The notes below the pieces were generated by a model, which saw only the letters and a program-made list of their open reading frames with translations, did not search any database and was not told the DNA's origin. A stretch of DNA of 64,000 nt. It comes from Chitinimonas taiwanensis DSM 18899. Its GTDB lineage: Bacteria > Pseudomonadota > Gammaproteobacteria > Burkholderiales > Chitinimonadaceae. Position numbers and translations under genes: made by a program. The number at the start of each line of letters is the position of its first letter. Position 1 is the stretch's first letter. This document shows, one piece after another, positions 29,513 to 40,017 of the stretch. Where the stretch lies: positions 1-64,000 of the forward strand of contig NZ_FPKR01000004.1 in NCBI RefSeq assembly GCF_900119825.1, written 5' to 3'.

Positions 29513-31648
29513 GTGTTCAATCGCATCTCCAAATCGTTTGCCTATGGCAAGCACACCGTTACCCTTGAAACCGGTGAAATCGCCCGTCAGGCCTCTGGTG
29601 CCGTGATGGTGTCGATGGACGACACTGTGGTGCTGGTCACCGTGGTGGGTGCCAAGAATGTCAAACCCGGTCAGGACTTCTTCCCGCTGACCGTTGATTA
29701 CCAAGAGCGTACCTATGCCGCCGGCAAGATCCCCGGTGGCTTCTTCAAGCGTGAAGGTCGCCCGAGCGAGAAGGAAATCCTCACTTCGCGCCTGATCGAT
29801 CGTCCGATCCGTCCGCTGTTCCCGGATGCCTTCTACAACGAAATCCAGATCGTGGCGACCGTGATGTCGGTCGATCCGGAAATCGATCCGGATATCCCGG
29901 CTGTGATCGGCGCCTCGGCTGCGCTGGCCATTTCCGGTCTGCCTTTCCAAGGCCCAATCGGCGCCGCGCGTATCGGTTACGCCAATGGCGAATACATCCT
30001 GAACCCGAGCAAGACCGAGCTGGAAAGCTCGCAACTGGACCTCGTGGTGGCCGGTACCGAGCGTGCCGTGCTGATGGTGGAATCGGAAGCGCAGGAACTG
30101 TCTGAAGCCGTGATGCTGGGCGCCGTGGTGTTCGGCCATGAGCAGATGCAAGCCGCCATCAAGGCCATCAATGAGCTGGCCGATGCCGTGAACCCCGAAG
30201 TCTGGGACTGGGAAGCGCCGGCTGCCGACGAGGCGCTGATCGCTCAGGTGAGCGAGCTGGCCAACGAGGGCCTGAAACTGGCCTTCCGTATTCCGCAAAA
30301 GCAGCTGCGCGTGGCACAGATCAACGACACCTGGGCCAAGGTCAAGGCAGCGCTGATCACCGAAGAAACTGACACCACCCGCGCCAACCAGATCAAGGAC
30401 ATCTTCCATGGTCTGGAAGCCAAGATCGTGCGTAACCAGATTCTGGACGGTTACCCGCGTATCGACGGCCGCGATACCCGCACTGTGCGCCCGATCGAAG
30501 TGCGTACCGGCGTGCTGCCGCGCACCCACGGCTCGGCCCTGTTCACCCGTGGTGAGACCCAGGGTCTGGTGGTGGCCACGCTGGGCACCAAGCTGGATGA
30601 GCAGAAGATCGACGCCCTGATGGGTGAGTACACCGACCGCTTCATGCTGCATTACAACTTCCCACCCTACTCGACCGGTGAAACCGGCCGTGTCGGTACG
30701 CCCAAGCGCCGCGAAATCGGCCATGGTCGTCTGGCTAAGCGTGCGCTGGTTGCTGTGCTGCCGAAGAAGGAAGACTTCAGCTACTCGATGCGCGTGGTGT
30801 CGGAAATCACCGAATCGAACGGCTCGTCCTCGATGGCCTCGGTCTGCGGTGGTTCGCTGGCGCTGATGGATGCGGGCGTGCCGCTGAAGTCGCACGTGGC
30901 CGGTATCGCCATGGGCCTGATTCTGGAAGGCAACCGCTTTGCCGTGCTGTCCGATATCTTGGGTGATGAAGATCACCTCGGCGATATGGACTTCAAGGTG
31001 GCTGGTACCGAGAACGGTGTGACCGCCCTGCAGATGGATATCAAGATCCAGGGCATCACCAAGGAAATCATGCGCGTGGCCCTGGACCAAGCTCAGGAAG
31101 GCCGCCTGCATATCCTGAAGATCATGAAGGGTTCGCTCGACCATGCCCGTGAAGAAGTGTCGCAACACGCGCCGCGTCTTTACACCATGAAGATCAACCC
31201 GGAGAAGATCCGTGACGTGATCGGCAAGGGCGGCGCGGTGATCCGTGCGCTGACCGAAGAGACCGGCACCCAGATCGATATCCAGGACGACGGCACCATC
31301 ACCATTGCTTCGGTATCGAGCGAAGGTGCGGACGAAGCCAAGCGCCGTATTGCCGAGATCACTGCGGAAATCGAGATCGGCAAGATCTACGAAGGCCCGG
31401 TCATCAAGATCCTCGACAAGAACGTCGGTGCCATCGTGCAGATCATGCCGGGTCGTGATGGCCTCGTGCATGTGAGCCAGATCGCCAACGAGCGCGTGAA
31501 CAATGTGGCTGACTACCTGAAGGAAGGCCAGATCGTGCGCGTGAAGGCCCTCGAGCAGGACGAGAAGGGCCGCGTGCGTCTGTCGATCAAGGCCGCGCTG
31601 GCGGATGAAGCGGCGCCTGCTGCTGCCCCCGCCGACAGCGAAGCTTGA
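29513..31648 (+). CDS. pnp: polyribonucleotide nucleotidyltransferase (PNPase)
   Basis: PNPase degrades RNA phosphorolytically from the 3' end and is a degradosome component. The 711-aa length equals that of E. coli Pnp. It has two RNase PH domains separated by a helical domain; [20 protein letters not shown] and [14 protein letters not shown] mark them. Then come a KH domain ([17 protein letters not shown]) and an S1 domain ([16 protein letters not shown]). I chose the GTG at 29513, preceded by AAAAGGAAGACAAGC; the upstream open frame is not protein-like. This unusual start may matter for control. Confidence 0.96.
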   Translation: MFNRISKSFAYGKHTVTLETGEIARQASGAVMVSMDDTVVLVTVVGAKNVKPGQDFFPLTVDYQERTYAAGKIPGGFFKREGRPSEKEILTSRLIDRPIRPLFPDAFYNEIQIVATVMSVDPEIDPDIPAVIGASAALAISGLPFQGPIGAARIGYANGEYILNPSKTELESSQLDLVVAGTERAVLMVESEAQELSEAVMLGAVVFGHEQMQAAIKAINELADAVNPEVWDWEAPAADEALIAQVSELANEGLKLAFRIPQKQLRVAQINDTWAKVKAALITEETDTTRANQIKDIFHGLEAKIVRNQILDGYPRIDGRDTRTVRPIEVRTGVLPRTHGSALFTRGETQGLVVATLGTKLDEQKIDALMGEYTDRFMLHYNFPPYSTGETGRVGTPKRREIGHGRLAKRALVAVLPKKEDFSYSMRVVSEITESNGSSSMASVCGGSLALMDAGVPLKSHVAGIAMGLILEGNRFAVLSDILGDEDHLGDMDFKVAGTENGVTALQMDIKIQGITKEIMRVALDQAQEGRLHILKIMKGSLDHAREEVSQHAPRLYTMKINPEKIRDVIGKGGAVIRALTEETGTQIDIQDDGTITIASVSSEGADEAKRRIAEITAEIEIGKIYEGPVIKILDKNVGAIVQIMPGRDGLVHVSQIANERVNNVADYLKEGQIVRVKALEQDEKGRVRLSIKAALADEAAPAAAPADSEA

Positions 31649-31668
31649 TCGCACGCTTGTGCAAAGAA

Positions 31669-31696
31669 GAGCCCGGCTTAGGCCGGGTTTTTCTTT
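31669..31696 (+). terminator. pnp terminator
   Basis: Hairpin AGCCCGGC-TTAG-GCCGGGTT is followed by TTTCTTTT. Confidence 0.88.
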
Positions 31697-31747
31697 TGCT
31701 GCTGGCCGACTCGCTCGGCGGGGCGGCAATCAGGTGCGTGGTAAAGA

Positions 31748-31773
31748 AAAAGGCGCCTAGTAGGCGCCTTTCC
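31748..31773 (-). terminator. acs terminator
   Basis: The palindrome AAGGCGCC-TAGTA-GGCGCCTT is flanked on the minus-strand downstream side by TTTTCTTTAC, 17 bases beyond the acs stop. Confidence 0.85.
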
Positions 31774-31789
31774 CTGCGTGCGACCAAGC

Positions 31790-33760
31790 TCAGGCTGCGG
31801 GTTCTTGCAGTTGCTGAAGGATGGCCGGGTTTTCCAGGGTCGAGGTGTCCTGGGTGATTTCCTCGCCACGTGCAATCGCGCGCAGCAGGCGGCGCATGAT
31901 CTTGCCCGAACGGGTCTTGGGCAGATTGTCGCCGAAGCGGATGTCATCGGGCTGAGCGATCTTGCCGATCTCATGCGCGACCCAGGTCTTAAGCTGCTCG
32001 GCCATTTTCCTGGCCTCTTCACCGACCGGGCGTGCGCCCTTAAGCACCACGAAGGCAACCACGGCCTCGCCCTTGATCTCGTGCGGCTTGCCGACCACGG
32101 CAGCTTCCGCCACCAGCGGGTTGGCCACCAGGGCTGATTCGATCTCCATGGTGCCCAGGCGATGGCCGGATACATTCAGCACATCGTCGATGCGCCCCAT
32201 GATCCAGAAATAGCCGTGCTCATCGCGGTTGGCTGAGTCGCCGGCCAGGTAGTACTGGCCGTTGAATTCCTCGGGGAAGTAGGCCTTCTTGAAACGCTCC
32301 GGGTCGCCCCAGATGGTGCGTACCAAGCTGGGGAAGGGTTTCTTGATCACCAGCATGCCGCCCTTGCCCGGTTCGACTGGTGCACCCGATTCGTCGACGA
32401 TGTCGGCAATGATGCCGGGCAGCGGCAGCGTGCAGGAGCCCGGTTTGGTGGCCACGGCGCCCGGTAGTGGGGCGATCATGGCTGAGCCGGTCTCGGTCTG
32501 CCACCAGGTATCCACAATTGGGCAGCGGCTCTGGCCGACCACCTCGTGATACCAGATCCAGGCCTCGGGGTTGATCGGTTCGCCTACGGTACCCAAGAGG
32601 CGCAGGCTGGACAGATCGTGCTGCTGCGGGAAGTCGGCACCCAGCTTGATCAACGAGCGGATGGCGGTCGGGGCGGTGTAGAAGATGCTGACCTTGTGCC
32701 GCTCTATCATCTGCCAGAAGCGGTGCGCATCCGGGTAGGTGGGTACGCCCTCGAAGATGATCTGGGTGGCGCCCATGCCCAGCGGGCCGTAGCAGACATA
32801 GCTATGGCCGGTAATCCAGCCCACATCGGCCGTGCACCAGAACACATCGTTGGGCTTGATATCGAATACCCAGCGGAAGGAATTCATCGCGCCCAGCAGA
32901 TAGCCGGCGCTCGAGTGCTGGATGCCCTTCGGCTTGCCGGTCGAGCCTGAGGTGTACAGGATGAATAGCGGGTCTTCTGCGCCCATCCATTCTGGCTCGC
33001 AGCTCTCGGCCTGACCCTCGGTCAGCTTGTGCCACCAGATATCGCGCCCCTCCTGCCACTGGTTGGCACCGTTATTGGTGCGCTGATAAACCACGGTATG
33101 GCGGATGGAGTCGCAGCCACCCAGGCCAAGCGCCTCGTCGACCACGCTCTTCAAGGCCACCGGCTTACCACCGCGCATGCCCTCATTGGCGGTGATGATG
33201 GCAACCGCTCCGGCATCGACGATACGTTCCTGCACCGACTTGGCTGAGAAGCCACCAAATACCACCGAGTGAATCGCGCCGATGCGCGCGCAGGCCTGCA
33301 TGGCGACCACGGCCTCGATGCTCATCGGCATATACACGACCACGCGCTCGCCCTTACGGATGCCGAGCGACTTCAGGCCATTGGCGAACTGGCAGACGCG
33401 TCGGTGCAGCTCGGCATAGGTAACGCGGGTGACGGTGCCGTCGTCGGCCTCGAAGATGATGGCGATCTTGTTGGCATTCTGCGCGAGGTGGCGATCCAGG
33501 CAGTTGTAGCTGACATTCAGCACACCATCGTCGAACCACTTGAAGAAAGGTGCATTGCTGTCGTCCAGCACGCGCGAGAAGGGTTTCTTCCAGGTGATCA
33601 GCTCACGCGCGATATCACCCCAGAAGGACAGGTAGTGATCGTCAGCCTGCTCGCACAAGCCGTTGTAGGCATCCATACCCGAGACGGCGGCGCGATGGCG
33701 GAATTCGTCGCTGGGTGGGAACAGGCGCGTTTCCTTGAGGATGGAATCGAGCGTGGACAT
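31790..33760 (-). CDS. acs: acetyl-CoA synthetase
   Basis: Acs activates acetate to acetyl-CoA through acetyl-AMP, the high-affinity route for acetate use. The 656-aa length is typical (E. coli 652). Adenylate-forming motifs are present: [12 protein letters not shown] (P-loop), TWWQTETGS, and [14 protein letters not shown]. The C-terminal [12 protein letters not shown] has the catalytic lysine, which is the usual target of inhibitory acetylation. The gene reads toward pnp, with terminators for both between them. The next gene upstream on the same strand is an MHS-type transporter that may import a carboxylate. Confidence 0.96.
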   Translation of the reverse strand: MSTLDSILKETRLFPPSDEFRHRAAVSGMDAYNGLCEQADDHYLSFWGDIARELITWKKPFSRVLDDSNAPFFKWFDDGVLNVSYNCLDRHLAQNANKIAIIFEADDGTVTRVTYAELHRRVCQFANGLKSLGIRKGERVVVYMPMSIEAVVAMQACARIGAIHSVVFGGFSAKSVQERIVDAGAVAIITANEGMRGGKPVALKSVVDEALGLGGCDSIRHTVVYQRTNNGANQWQEGRDIWWHKLTEGQAESCEPEWMGAEDPLFILYTSGSTGKPKGIQHSSAGYLLGAMNSFRWVFDIKPNDVFWCTADVGWITGHSYVCYGPLGMGATQIIFEGVPTYPDAHRFWQMIERHKVSIFYTAPTAIRSLIKLGADFPQQHDLSSLRLLGTVGEPINPEAWIWYHEVVGQSRCPIVDTWWQTETGSAMIAPLPGAVATKPGSCTLPLPGIIADIVDESGAPVEPGKGGMLVIKKPFPSLVRTIWGDPERFKKAYFPEEFNGQYYLAGDSANRDEHGYFWIMGRIDDVLNVSGHRLGTMEIESALVANPLVAEAAVVGKPHEIKGEAVVAFVVLKGARPVGEEARKMAEQLKTWVAHEIGKIAQPDDIRFGDNLPKTRSGKIMRRLLRAIARGEEITQDTSTLENPAILQQLQEPAA

Positions 33761-33830
33761 GGTGGCTCCTTTGTTTTCGGTATTGCTTTAATCAATGCGA
33801 ATCATCAGGACTACTGATGAAGGTATTTCG

Positions 33831-33863
33831 TGCAAACGGGAACCGTGTGGTTCCCGTTTTGTG
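33831..33863 (-). terminator. terminator after the MHS transporter gene
   Basis: Perfect hairpin AAACGGGAACC-GTGT-GGTTCCCGTTT with T residues on both sides. It lies 60 bases beyond the transporter stop and upstream of acs, so the two genes are separate units. Confidence 0.85.
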
Positions 33864-33921
33864 CAGGACGGGCCAGGCATGGCAACGTCCCGGTATGTCA
33901 GCCTGGCCGACCTGTTAATGC

Positions 33922-35604
33922 TCAGTCATTGGCGTAGATATCGCGATCCTTGGTTTCCGGTGCGAACAAGGTGCCGATTACGAAGGTCATCAGGGCGAAG
34001 GCGATCGGGTACCACAGGCCGTAGTAAATATCGCCGGTGGCAGCCACCATGGCGAAGGCTACGGTAGGTAGGAAGCCACCGAACCAGCCATTGCCGATGT
34101 GATAGGGCAGCGACATCGAGGTGTAGCGGATCTTAGTCGGGAACAGCTCGACCAGCCAGGCGGCAATCGGGCCGTACACCATGGTCACGAAGATCACCAG
34201 GATGGTCAGCAGCAGGATCACCATGGGCGTGTTCATCTGGGCTGGGTCGGACTTGGCTGGATAGCCAGCAGTCTTCAGTGCCTCGTTCAAGCCCTTGGTG
34301 AACTCATCCGACTTGGCCTTGAACTCATCCTTGCCCAGTGCCTCGCCCTCGAAGCTGGTCAGCGTCACGCTACCGATGCTGACGCTGGCGACGGTACCGG
34401 CCGGAGCAGCTTCATTGCTGTAAGGAATGCCTTTCTTGGCCAGGGCCGACTTGATGATGTCGCAAGACTGCTTGAAGCTGGCCTTGCCAATCGGGTCGAA
34501 CTGGAAGGCGCACTTGGCTGGGTCGGCAATCACCTTGACCGGCGAAGTGGCCACGGCGTTTTCCAGGGCCGGGTTGGCGTAGTGCGTCAGGGCCTTGAAG
34601 ATCGGGAAGTAGCTGATGGCAGCGATCAGGCAGCCTGCCATGATGATCTTCTTGCGACCGATCTTGTCCGACAGTGCGCCGAAGAAGATGAAGAACGGCG
34701 TGGCGATGGCCAGCGAGACGGCGATCAGGATATCGGCCTTGTCCGGCTCTACACCCAGCGTCTTGGTCAGGAAGAACAGCGCATAGAACTGGCCGGTGTA
34801 CCAGACCACGGCTTGGCCGGCGGTACCGCCGAACAGCGACAGCAGCACGACCTTCAGATTCGGCCAGCGCAGGAAGGACTCGGTCAGCGGTGCCTTGGAC
34901 TGCTTGCCTTCTTCCTTCATCTTCTTGAAAGCCGGCGATTCATTCAGCTGCATGCGGATATAGACCGAGATGGCCAGCATGATCAGCGAGACCAGGAAGG
35001 GAACGCGCCATGCCCATTCCTTGAAGGCATCCATGCCGAAGGACTGGCGGCAGATCCAGATCACCAGCAGGGACAGGAAAAGGCCCAGGGTGGCGGTGGT
35101 CTGGATGAAGGCGGTATACAGGCCGCGCTTGCCGTGCGGTGCGTGCTCGGCCACATAGGTGGCGGCGCCGCCATACTCACCACCGAGCGCCAAGCCTTGC
35201 AGCAAGCGCAGGATAATCAGGATGATCGGTGCGGCAATGCCGATCGAGGCGTAGCTGGGCAGTACCCCGACAATGGCGGTGGACAGACCCATGATCAGGA
35301 TGGTGACCAGGAAGGTGTACTTGCGGCCGATCATATCGCCGAGGCGACCGAACACGATGGCGCCAAACGGGCGTACCGCGAAACCGGCGGCAAAGGCCAT
35401 CAGTGCGAAGATGAAGGCGGTGGTGTCATTCACGCCGGCAAAGAAGTGCGAGGCGATGATGGCGGCCAGCGAGCCATACAGATAGAAGTCGTACCATTCG
35501 AATACGGTGCCGAGCGAGGAGGCGAAGATCACCTTGCGCTCTTCGCGGGTCATCGGCCGCGATGCGGCCGGCGCCCCGGCCGCGGTATTGGCAATATTGC
35601 TCAT
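33922..35604 (-). CDS. MHS-type major facilitator transporter with large periplasmic-type insert
   Basis: The 560-aa protein is a major facilitator of the metabolite:H+ symporter (ProP/ShiA-like) type. The signature TVFEWYDFYLYGSLAA opens helix 1, and GRLGDMIGRKYTF and GGEYGGAATYVAEHAP are standard. It is about 110-120 residues longer than usual because of a polar insert at residues 340-458 between two membrane helices, with cysteines 365 and 381. Substrate is unknown; the nearby acs suggests a short-chain carboxylate, but that is only context. A LysR regulator is divergent. Confidence 0.87.
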   Translation of the reverse strand: MSNIANTAAGAPAASRPMTREERKVIFASSLGTVFEWYDFYLYGSLAAIIASHFFAGVNDTTAFIFALMAFAAGFAVRPFGAIVFGRLGDMIGRKYTFLVTILIMGLSTAIVGVLPSYASIGIAAPIILIILRLLQGLALGGEYGGAATYVAEHAPHGKRGLYTAFIQTTATLGLFLSLLVIWICRQSFGMDAFKEWAWRVPFLVSLIMLAISVYIRMQLNESPAFKKMKEEGKQSKAPLTESFLRWPNLKVVLLSLFGGTAGQAVVWYTGQFYALFFLTKTLGVEPDKADILIAVSLAIATPFFIFFGALSDKIGRKKIIMAGCLIAAISYFPIFKALTHYANPALENAVATSPVKVIADPAKCAFQFDPIGKASFKQSCDIIKSALAKKGIPYSNEAAPAGTVASVSIGSVTLTSFEGEALGKDEFKAKSDEFTKGLNEALKTAGYPAKSDPAQMNTPMVILLLTILVIFVTMVYGPIAAWLVELFPTKIRYTSMSLPYHIGNGWFGGFLPTVAFAMVAATGDIYYGLWYPIAFALMTFVIGTLFAPETKDRDIYAND

Positions 35605-35911
35605 TACGTTGTCTCCATCTTGTGCGGGCTTGCGCCCCTAAGGTTGCGGCCTCTATGGGCCGTCAGATAGACCTGCCGGGTTTCCGGACTGGGCTGAGTG
35701 GCAATCTATGCCGCTGTTTTTCGTGCATCCAATCGCAATTTTCGATGCGTACTATCAGCCGCAACTGCAGCTAAGCGCGCAAACTGAGGCTGGCAGCGGT
35801 TTAGCGCCTACTTCTTGGCCTTGCTCGATGGCCTTGATAGATTTCTCTGATGGGCGCGCTGTGGCGCGGCGCGGCACAATGCCGCCGAGACAAAAATACG
35901 GGAGGGGATAA
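35605..35911. other. divergent promoter region between transporter and LysR gene
   Basis: About 300 bp with no credible gene. It separates the divergent transporter and LysR regulator and is the natural place for a LysR binding site. I cannot pick a single T-N11-A box with confidence. Confidence 0.5.
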
Positions 35912-36799
35912 ATGGAAATTTATCAGCTGAGAACCTTTATCACGGTCGCCCAGCAGGGCCATCTGACCCAGGCGGCCGAAATCCTGCATCTGAGCCAGCC
36001 GGCGGTGACGGCGCAGATCAAGGCGCTGGAGGAAGAGACCGGCGTCAGCCTGTTCGAGCGTAGCTCAAGCGGGGTCTTGCTGACCGAGGCGGGCAAGCTG
36101 CTCTTGCCCGAGGCTGAGAAGATACTGGCGGGCAGTCGGGACATGCTGAACCGCGCCAAGAGCTTGCGCGGACAGCTGGCCGGCAAGTTGCGCGTGGGCA
36201 CCATCCTGTCGCCGGATACCTTGCGGCTCGGGCCTTGGCTATCGGTACTTCGGTCGGCCTATCCGCTGGTGCAGATGAGTACCGTGCAGGGGGTGTCGGG
36301 TGGTGTGCTGAATGAGGTGCGCAAGAAGGAGCTCGATGCGGGCTTCTTTATCGGCCGTAATCCCTACCAGACCGTACATACCCTGCCGCTGATGGATCTG
36401 CCCTATGTGGTGGCGGTGCCGAATGGCTTGCGCGAGGCGCTGGACGGGGCGGATTGGCGCGAACTGGGGCGCTATCCCTGGGTGGGGGCCAGCCAGTTCT
36501 CCAGCCTGTCCAAGCTGCATGCCGAGGTATGGCGCGAGCGCAATATCGCGCCGAAGAAGGTGGGCGATATCGATCAGGAGCAAAGCATGCAAGCCTGCGT
36601 GGAAGCCGGGCTTGGGCTGTGCATGCTGCGTCGCGAGCACGCACTGACAGCCGAACGCGAGGGGCGACTGTGGGTATGGGGCGATACCGCGATGAATGTC
36701 TCGCTATCGTTTATTTACCCGGCCGAGATGGAAAGCGAGCCGCTGGTGGGGGTGATGGTGCAGGCGCTGCGCGAAGTCTGGCCCGAGGCGGGGATCTAG
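35912..36799 (+). CDS. LysR-family transcriptional regulator
   Basis: The 295-aa protein has the LysR N-terminal winged helix-turn-helix (residues 1-60), with QLRTFITVAQQGHLTQAAEI and LSQPAVTAQIKALEEE, and then a periplasmic-binding-type effector domain. The effector is unknown. Divergent transcription from the MHS transporter makes that gene the most likely target. GGGAGGGG lies just before the ATG. It converges on the CbiX-like gene with only 3 bases between the stops. Confidence 0.9.
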   Translation: MEIYQLRTFITVAQQGHLTQAAEILHLSQPAVTAQIKALEEETGVSLFERSSSGVLLTEAGKLLLPEAEKILAGSRDMLNRAKSLRGQLAGKLRVGTILSPDTLRLGPWLSVLRSAYPLVQMSTVQGVSGGVLNEVRKKELDAGFFIGRNPYQTVHTLPLMDLPYVVAVPNGLREALDGADWRELGRYPWVGASQFSSLSKLHAEVWRERNIAPKKVGDIDQEQSMQACVEAGLGLCMLRREHALTAEREGRLWVWGDTAMNVSLSFIYPAEMESEPLVGVMVQALREVWPEAGI

Positions 36800-36802
36800 G
36801 CG

Positions 36803-37171
36803 CTACTGGCTGGCAATCCAGTCCGCCATGGCGGCCAGCACTGGCTCGGCCTCGCCCAGTGCGGCGGTGACCTGAAGCTCGATCTGCGGATGGCGTGCCG
36901 CCAGTTCCTCAATCAGCAGGGGCAGGTCGCGGCGCAGATGCGAGCCGCGCGCCATGAAGGCCGGCACGATGGTGATATGCGTGATGCCCGCTGCCACCTG
37001 TTCGGCTACGCAGTCGGCCAGGCTCGGCGTCATTAGCTCCAGAAAGGCCAGGCTGACGCGACTTTCGGTCTGTCTATCCTGCAGCAGAGCGGCCAAGCGC
37101 TGGAAAGGCTCGGCCCATTGCGGGTCGCGGGCGCCGTGGGCAAAAAGTATCAGTGCGCGCTGTGCGGGCAT
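36803..37171 (-). CDS. CbiX/SirB-like sirohydrochlorin chelatase domain protein
   Basis: The 122-aa protein is a single CbiX-type domain. The N-terminal ALILFAHGARDPQW includes the metal/tetrapyrrole His of this family, and ITIVPAFMARGSHLRRDLP supplies the second His near residue 80. Short CbiX (CbiXS/SirB) proteins insert cobalt, iron or nickel into sirohydrochlorin as dimers. No cobalamin, sirohaem or F430 genes are next to it, so the metal is undetermined. Confidence 0.85.
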   Translation of the reverse strand: MPAQRALILFAHGARDPQWAEPFQRLAALLQDRQTESRVSLAFLELMTPSLADCVAEQVAAGITHITIVPAFMARGSHLRRDLPLLIEELAARHPQIELQVTAALGEAEPVLAAMADWIASQ

Positions 37172-37197
37172 GGGGCTTCACTCCGGACTTGAAATGA

Positions 37198-37226
37198 CAA
37201 AACCCCCGCTTGCGACGGGGGTTTGC
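37198..37226 (-). terminator. rpmB-rpmG terminator
   Basis: Read on the minus strand, AAACCCCCG and CGGGGGTTT enclose a 7-base loop and are followed by TTGTCATTT, 28 bases after the L33 stop. Confidence 0.85.
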
Positions 37227-37253
37227 GACTACAGCCTGCCAAGAAAAACCAGC

Positions 37254-37409
37254 TTACTTGAGCTTGGTTTCTTTGTAGGCAACATGCTTACGAGCAACGG
37301 GATCAAACTTCTTGATCTCCATCTTTTCCGGCATGGTGCGCTTGTTCTTGGTGGTGGTGTAGAAGTGACCAGTACCTGCGGTCGATTCCAGCTTGATCTT
37401 TTCACGCAT
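37254..37409 (-). CDS. rpmG: 50S ribosomal protein L33
   Basis: The 51-aa protein has the L33 sequence: it begins [20 protein letters not shown] and ends [19 protein letters not shown]. It has no CxxC zinc pairs, so it is the zinc-independent type. It lies 17 bases after rpmB, the common rpmB-rpmG operon. Confidence 0.96.
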   Translation of the reverse strand: MREKIKLESTAGTGHFYTTTKNKRTMPEKMEIKKFDPVARKHVAYKETKLK

Positions 37410-37426
37410 GATTCATTGCTCCCGGA

Positions 37427-37660
37427 TTAGGCTTCGCCACGGGCGCGCAGATCGGCCAGCACGACGTCGATGCCGACCTTGTCGATGGTGCGCAGGGCGG
37501 CGTTGGAGATGCGCAGACGCACCCAACGGTTTTCGCTTTCAACCCAGAACTTGCGGGATTGCAGGTTGGGCAGGAAACGACGCTTGGTTTTGTTGTTGGC
37601 GTGGGAAACATTGTTCCCGACCATCGGGCGCTTGCCGGTGATCTTGCATACACGAGCCAT
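37427..37660 (-). CDS. rpmB: 50S ribosomal protein L28
   Basis: The 77-aa protein matches L28, with [20 protein letters not shown], then [11 protein letters not shown] and RVRLRIS-like C-terminal strands ([16 protein letters not shown]). Length is as expected (E. coli 78). It is the first gene of the rpmB-rpmG pair. Confidence 0.97.
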   Translation of the reverse strand: MARVCKITGKRPMVGNNVSHANNKTKRRFLPNLQSRKFWVESENRWVRLRISNAALRTIDKVGIDVVLADLRARGEA

Positions 37661-37901
37661 GTTGGACTCCCACTGATTCTAATAAAGGTGTTCGAAAAGC
37701 TTGCTGTGCAGTGATAGAAATCAGTCGGGCACAACACGCGTGGAAACGCAAAGAGGGCGCATGTTAGCGACTTGAATCCGGGCTGTCAAATACTGTGCGC
37801 GAGGAATTTTGGTTTGCCGCCAAGCGTTTAGCGCGGCGGGCGGCGGGAAAGCCCTGGGCTATCGTGCTAAAGTCGCGAGCTGTCCTGAAGAATTGCTGAC
37901 C

Positions 37902-39905
37902 ATGCTGCACACCCTGAATGCCCCGCAACAAGCCGCTGTACGTCATCTGGACGGCCCTTTGCTGGTGCTGGCCGGCGCAGGATCCGGCAAGACGCGGGTG
38001 ATCACGCAGAAGATTGCCTATATGGTCGACCAGGCCGGCTACGACGCGCGTCATATCGCCGCCATCACCTTTACCAATAAGGCCGCGCGCGAAATGCAGG
38101 AGCGCGTGCACGGCATCATGGACCCGGCGCGCCTTAAGGGGCTGATCGTCTCGACCTTCCACTCGCTGGGCCTGCAGATCATCCGCACCGAGCATGCCGC
38201 GCTTGGTTACAAGCCGCGCTTCTCGATTCTGGATGCGGCCGATGCGATGAAGATCATCTCCGACATCATTGGCAGCACCGATAAGGACGAGGTGCGCGGT
38301 ACGGTCGGCACCATCTCGCGCCTGAAGAATGACTTCATGAGCCCGGATGCGGCAATGTTGAATGCGCAAAGCGATGGCGAGCTGCGTATCGCGCGCGCCT
38401 ATCGCGCCTATCAGGACACGCTGTTTGCCTACCAGGCGGTGGATTTCGATGACCTGATCCGCCTGCCGGTCGAGCTGTTCGAGCGTGATAAGGACATCCT
38501 GACCAAGTGGCAGCTGCGCCTGCGCTATCTACTGATTGATGAATACCAGGACACCAATGTCTGCCAGTACAAGCTCGTTAAGCAGCTGACTGGCTTTCAC
38601 GGCAAGTTCACCGCCGTGGGTGACGATGATCAGAGCATCTACGCCTGGCGCGGCGCGAATGTGGAGAATCTGGCGCTGCTGAAAGAGGACTTTCCGCGCC
38701 TTGAGGTGATCAAGCTCGAACAGAACTATCGCTCCACCTCGCGCATCCTGAAGGCCGCCAATGCGGTGATCAGCAATAACCCCAAGCTGTTCGAGAAGCA
38801 GCTATGGAGTGAGCTGGGCATTGGCGACCCGATTGCGGTGGTGGAGATGAAGGACGAGGAGCACGAGGCCGAGACGGTGGCGATGCGCATCCTTGCGCAC
38901 AAGTTCGAGATGCGCACCAAGTTCAGTGATTACGCGATTCTTTACCGTGGCAACCACCAGGCGCGCATCATCGAAAGCCAGCTGCGTAACCACAAGATTC
39001 CCTACCAGATATCGGGCGGGCAGAGCTTCTTCGATAAGGCCGAGATCAAGGATGTGCTCGGCTATCTGCGCCTGATCGCCAACGAGAACGACGATCCGGC
39101 CTTTATCCGTGCTGTCACCACGCCCAAGCGTGGCGTGGGCAATGTCACGTTGGAAAAGCTCGGTGGCCTCGCGGCCGAGCGCAAGATCAGCCTGTTCGAG
39201 GCCGTGCATCTGCCCAGCTTCGAGACCCTGGTCCAACCTGCCCAGTACGAAGCGCTGCAGACCTTCTGTGCCTTTATCAATCGCATCCAGGGTCGCGCCA
39301 CACGCGAGCCGGCCGGCGCCTTGCTGAAGGAACTGCTGCTCGCCATCGATTACGAAACCTGGCTATACGACAGCGACGAGCCGCGCCCGGCCGAGGCCAA
39401 GTGGAAGAATGTGCTCGAACTGGTGGCCTGGTTCGACAAGCGCGCTGAGGAAAACGGCGACAGCCTGATCGATATGACTCAGAAGATCGCGCTGATCACC
39501 TTGTTGGAGGGGCGTGAGGAGGAGGCACCCGATGCGGTGCGCCTGACCACGCTGCATGCGTCCAAGGGCCTCGAATACCCGCATGTGTTCCTGATCGGCT
39601 GCGAGGAGGGCATTCTGCCGCACCAGCAGTCGATTGATGGTGGCATGGTCGAGGAAGAGCGCCGCCTCATGTATGTGGGTATTACCCGCGCCCAGCGCAG
39701 CCTGACCATCAGCTACTGCGGAAAACGCAAGCGCGCGGGTGAATGGCAGATCACCGAGCCTTCGCGCTTTCTGCTCGAACTGCCGCCAGAGGAAATCCGC
39801 ATCAGTGGTCGGCTGGCCGGCAAGAAGAATGTGGTGGTCAGCAAGGAAGAGGGCAAGGCCAAGCTGGCCAATCTGCTTGCCGGCCTCGGTAGTAAGAACG
39901 GCTAA
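37902..39905 (+). CDS. rep: ATP-dependent DNA helicase Rep (UvrD/Rep family)
   Basis: This superfamily I 3'-5' helicase helps forks through protein roadblocks. The 667-aa product (E. coli Rep 673) has Walker A AGAGSGKT at 24-31, motif Ia TFTNKAAREM, motif II LIDEYQDTN, motif III GDDDQSIYAWRGA, motif IV NYRSTSRIL, motif V LTTLHASKGLEYPHVF, and motif VI GITRAQRSL. ATG 37902 gives MLHTLNAPQQAAV; the open frame upstream is not conserved-looking. It is divergent from rpmB. Confidence 0.95.
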   Translation: MLHTLNAPQQAAVRHLDGPLLVLAGAGSGKTRVITQKIAYMVDQAGYDARHIAAITFTNKAAREMQERVHGIMDPARLKGLIVSTFHSLGLQIIRTEHAALGYKPRFSILDAADAMKIISDIIGSTDKDEVRGTVGTISRLKNDFMSPDAAMLNAQSDGELRIARAYRAYQDTLFAYQAVDFDDLIRLPVELFERDKDILTKWQLRLRYLLIDEYQDTNVCQYKLVKQLTGFHGKFTAVGDDDQSIYAWRGANVENLALLKEDFPRLEVIKLEQNYRSTSRILKAANAVISNNPKLFEKQLWSELGIGDPIAVVEMKDEEHEAETVAMRILAHKFEMRTKFSDYAILYRGNHQARIIESQLRNHKIPYQISGGQSFFDKAEIKDVLGYLRLIANENDDPAFIRAVTTPKRGVGNVTLEKLGGLAAERKISLFEAVHLPSFETLVQPAQYEALQTFCAFINRIQGRATREPAGALLKELLLAIDYETWLYDSDEPRPAEAKWKNVLELVAWFDKRAEENGDSLIDMTQKIALITLLEGREEEAPDAVRLTTLHASKGLEYPHVFLIGCEEGILPHQQSIDGGMVEEERRLMYVGITRAQRSLTISYCGKRKRAGEWQITEPSRFLLELPPEEIRISGRLAGKKNVVVSKEEGKAKLANLLAGLGSKNG

Positions 39906-40017
39906 GCAAATCCCCCGATCTGGTCGCGAGGGGCTGCGCTAGCCGCGCGCTATCTGCGCTCGCCGTTTCTGGTCAGCACTGCTCAATGTCACTTCACTGC
40001 CTTGCTGAGCCGACTAC

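Noticed and set aside
29477-31729. Very long open frame (about 750 codons) antisense to pnp
   Set aside because: It mirrors the codon bias of a GC-rich gene on the other strand. The sense frame is a complete PNPase with all domains, while the antisense product is His/Gln/Arg-rich and resembles no family.
34099-35670. Open frame of about 520 codons antisense to the MHS transporter
   Set aside because: The product is extremely Gln/Asp/Gly-rich with no domain; the sense frame has clear membrane helices and family motifs.
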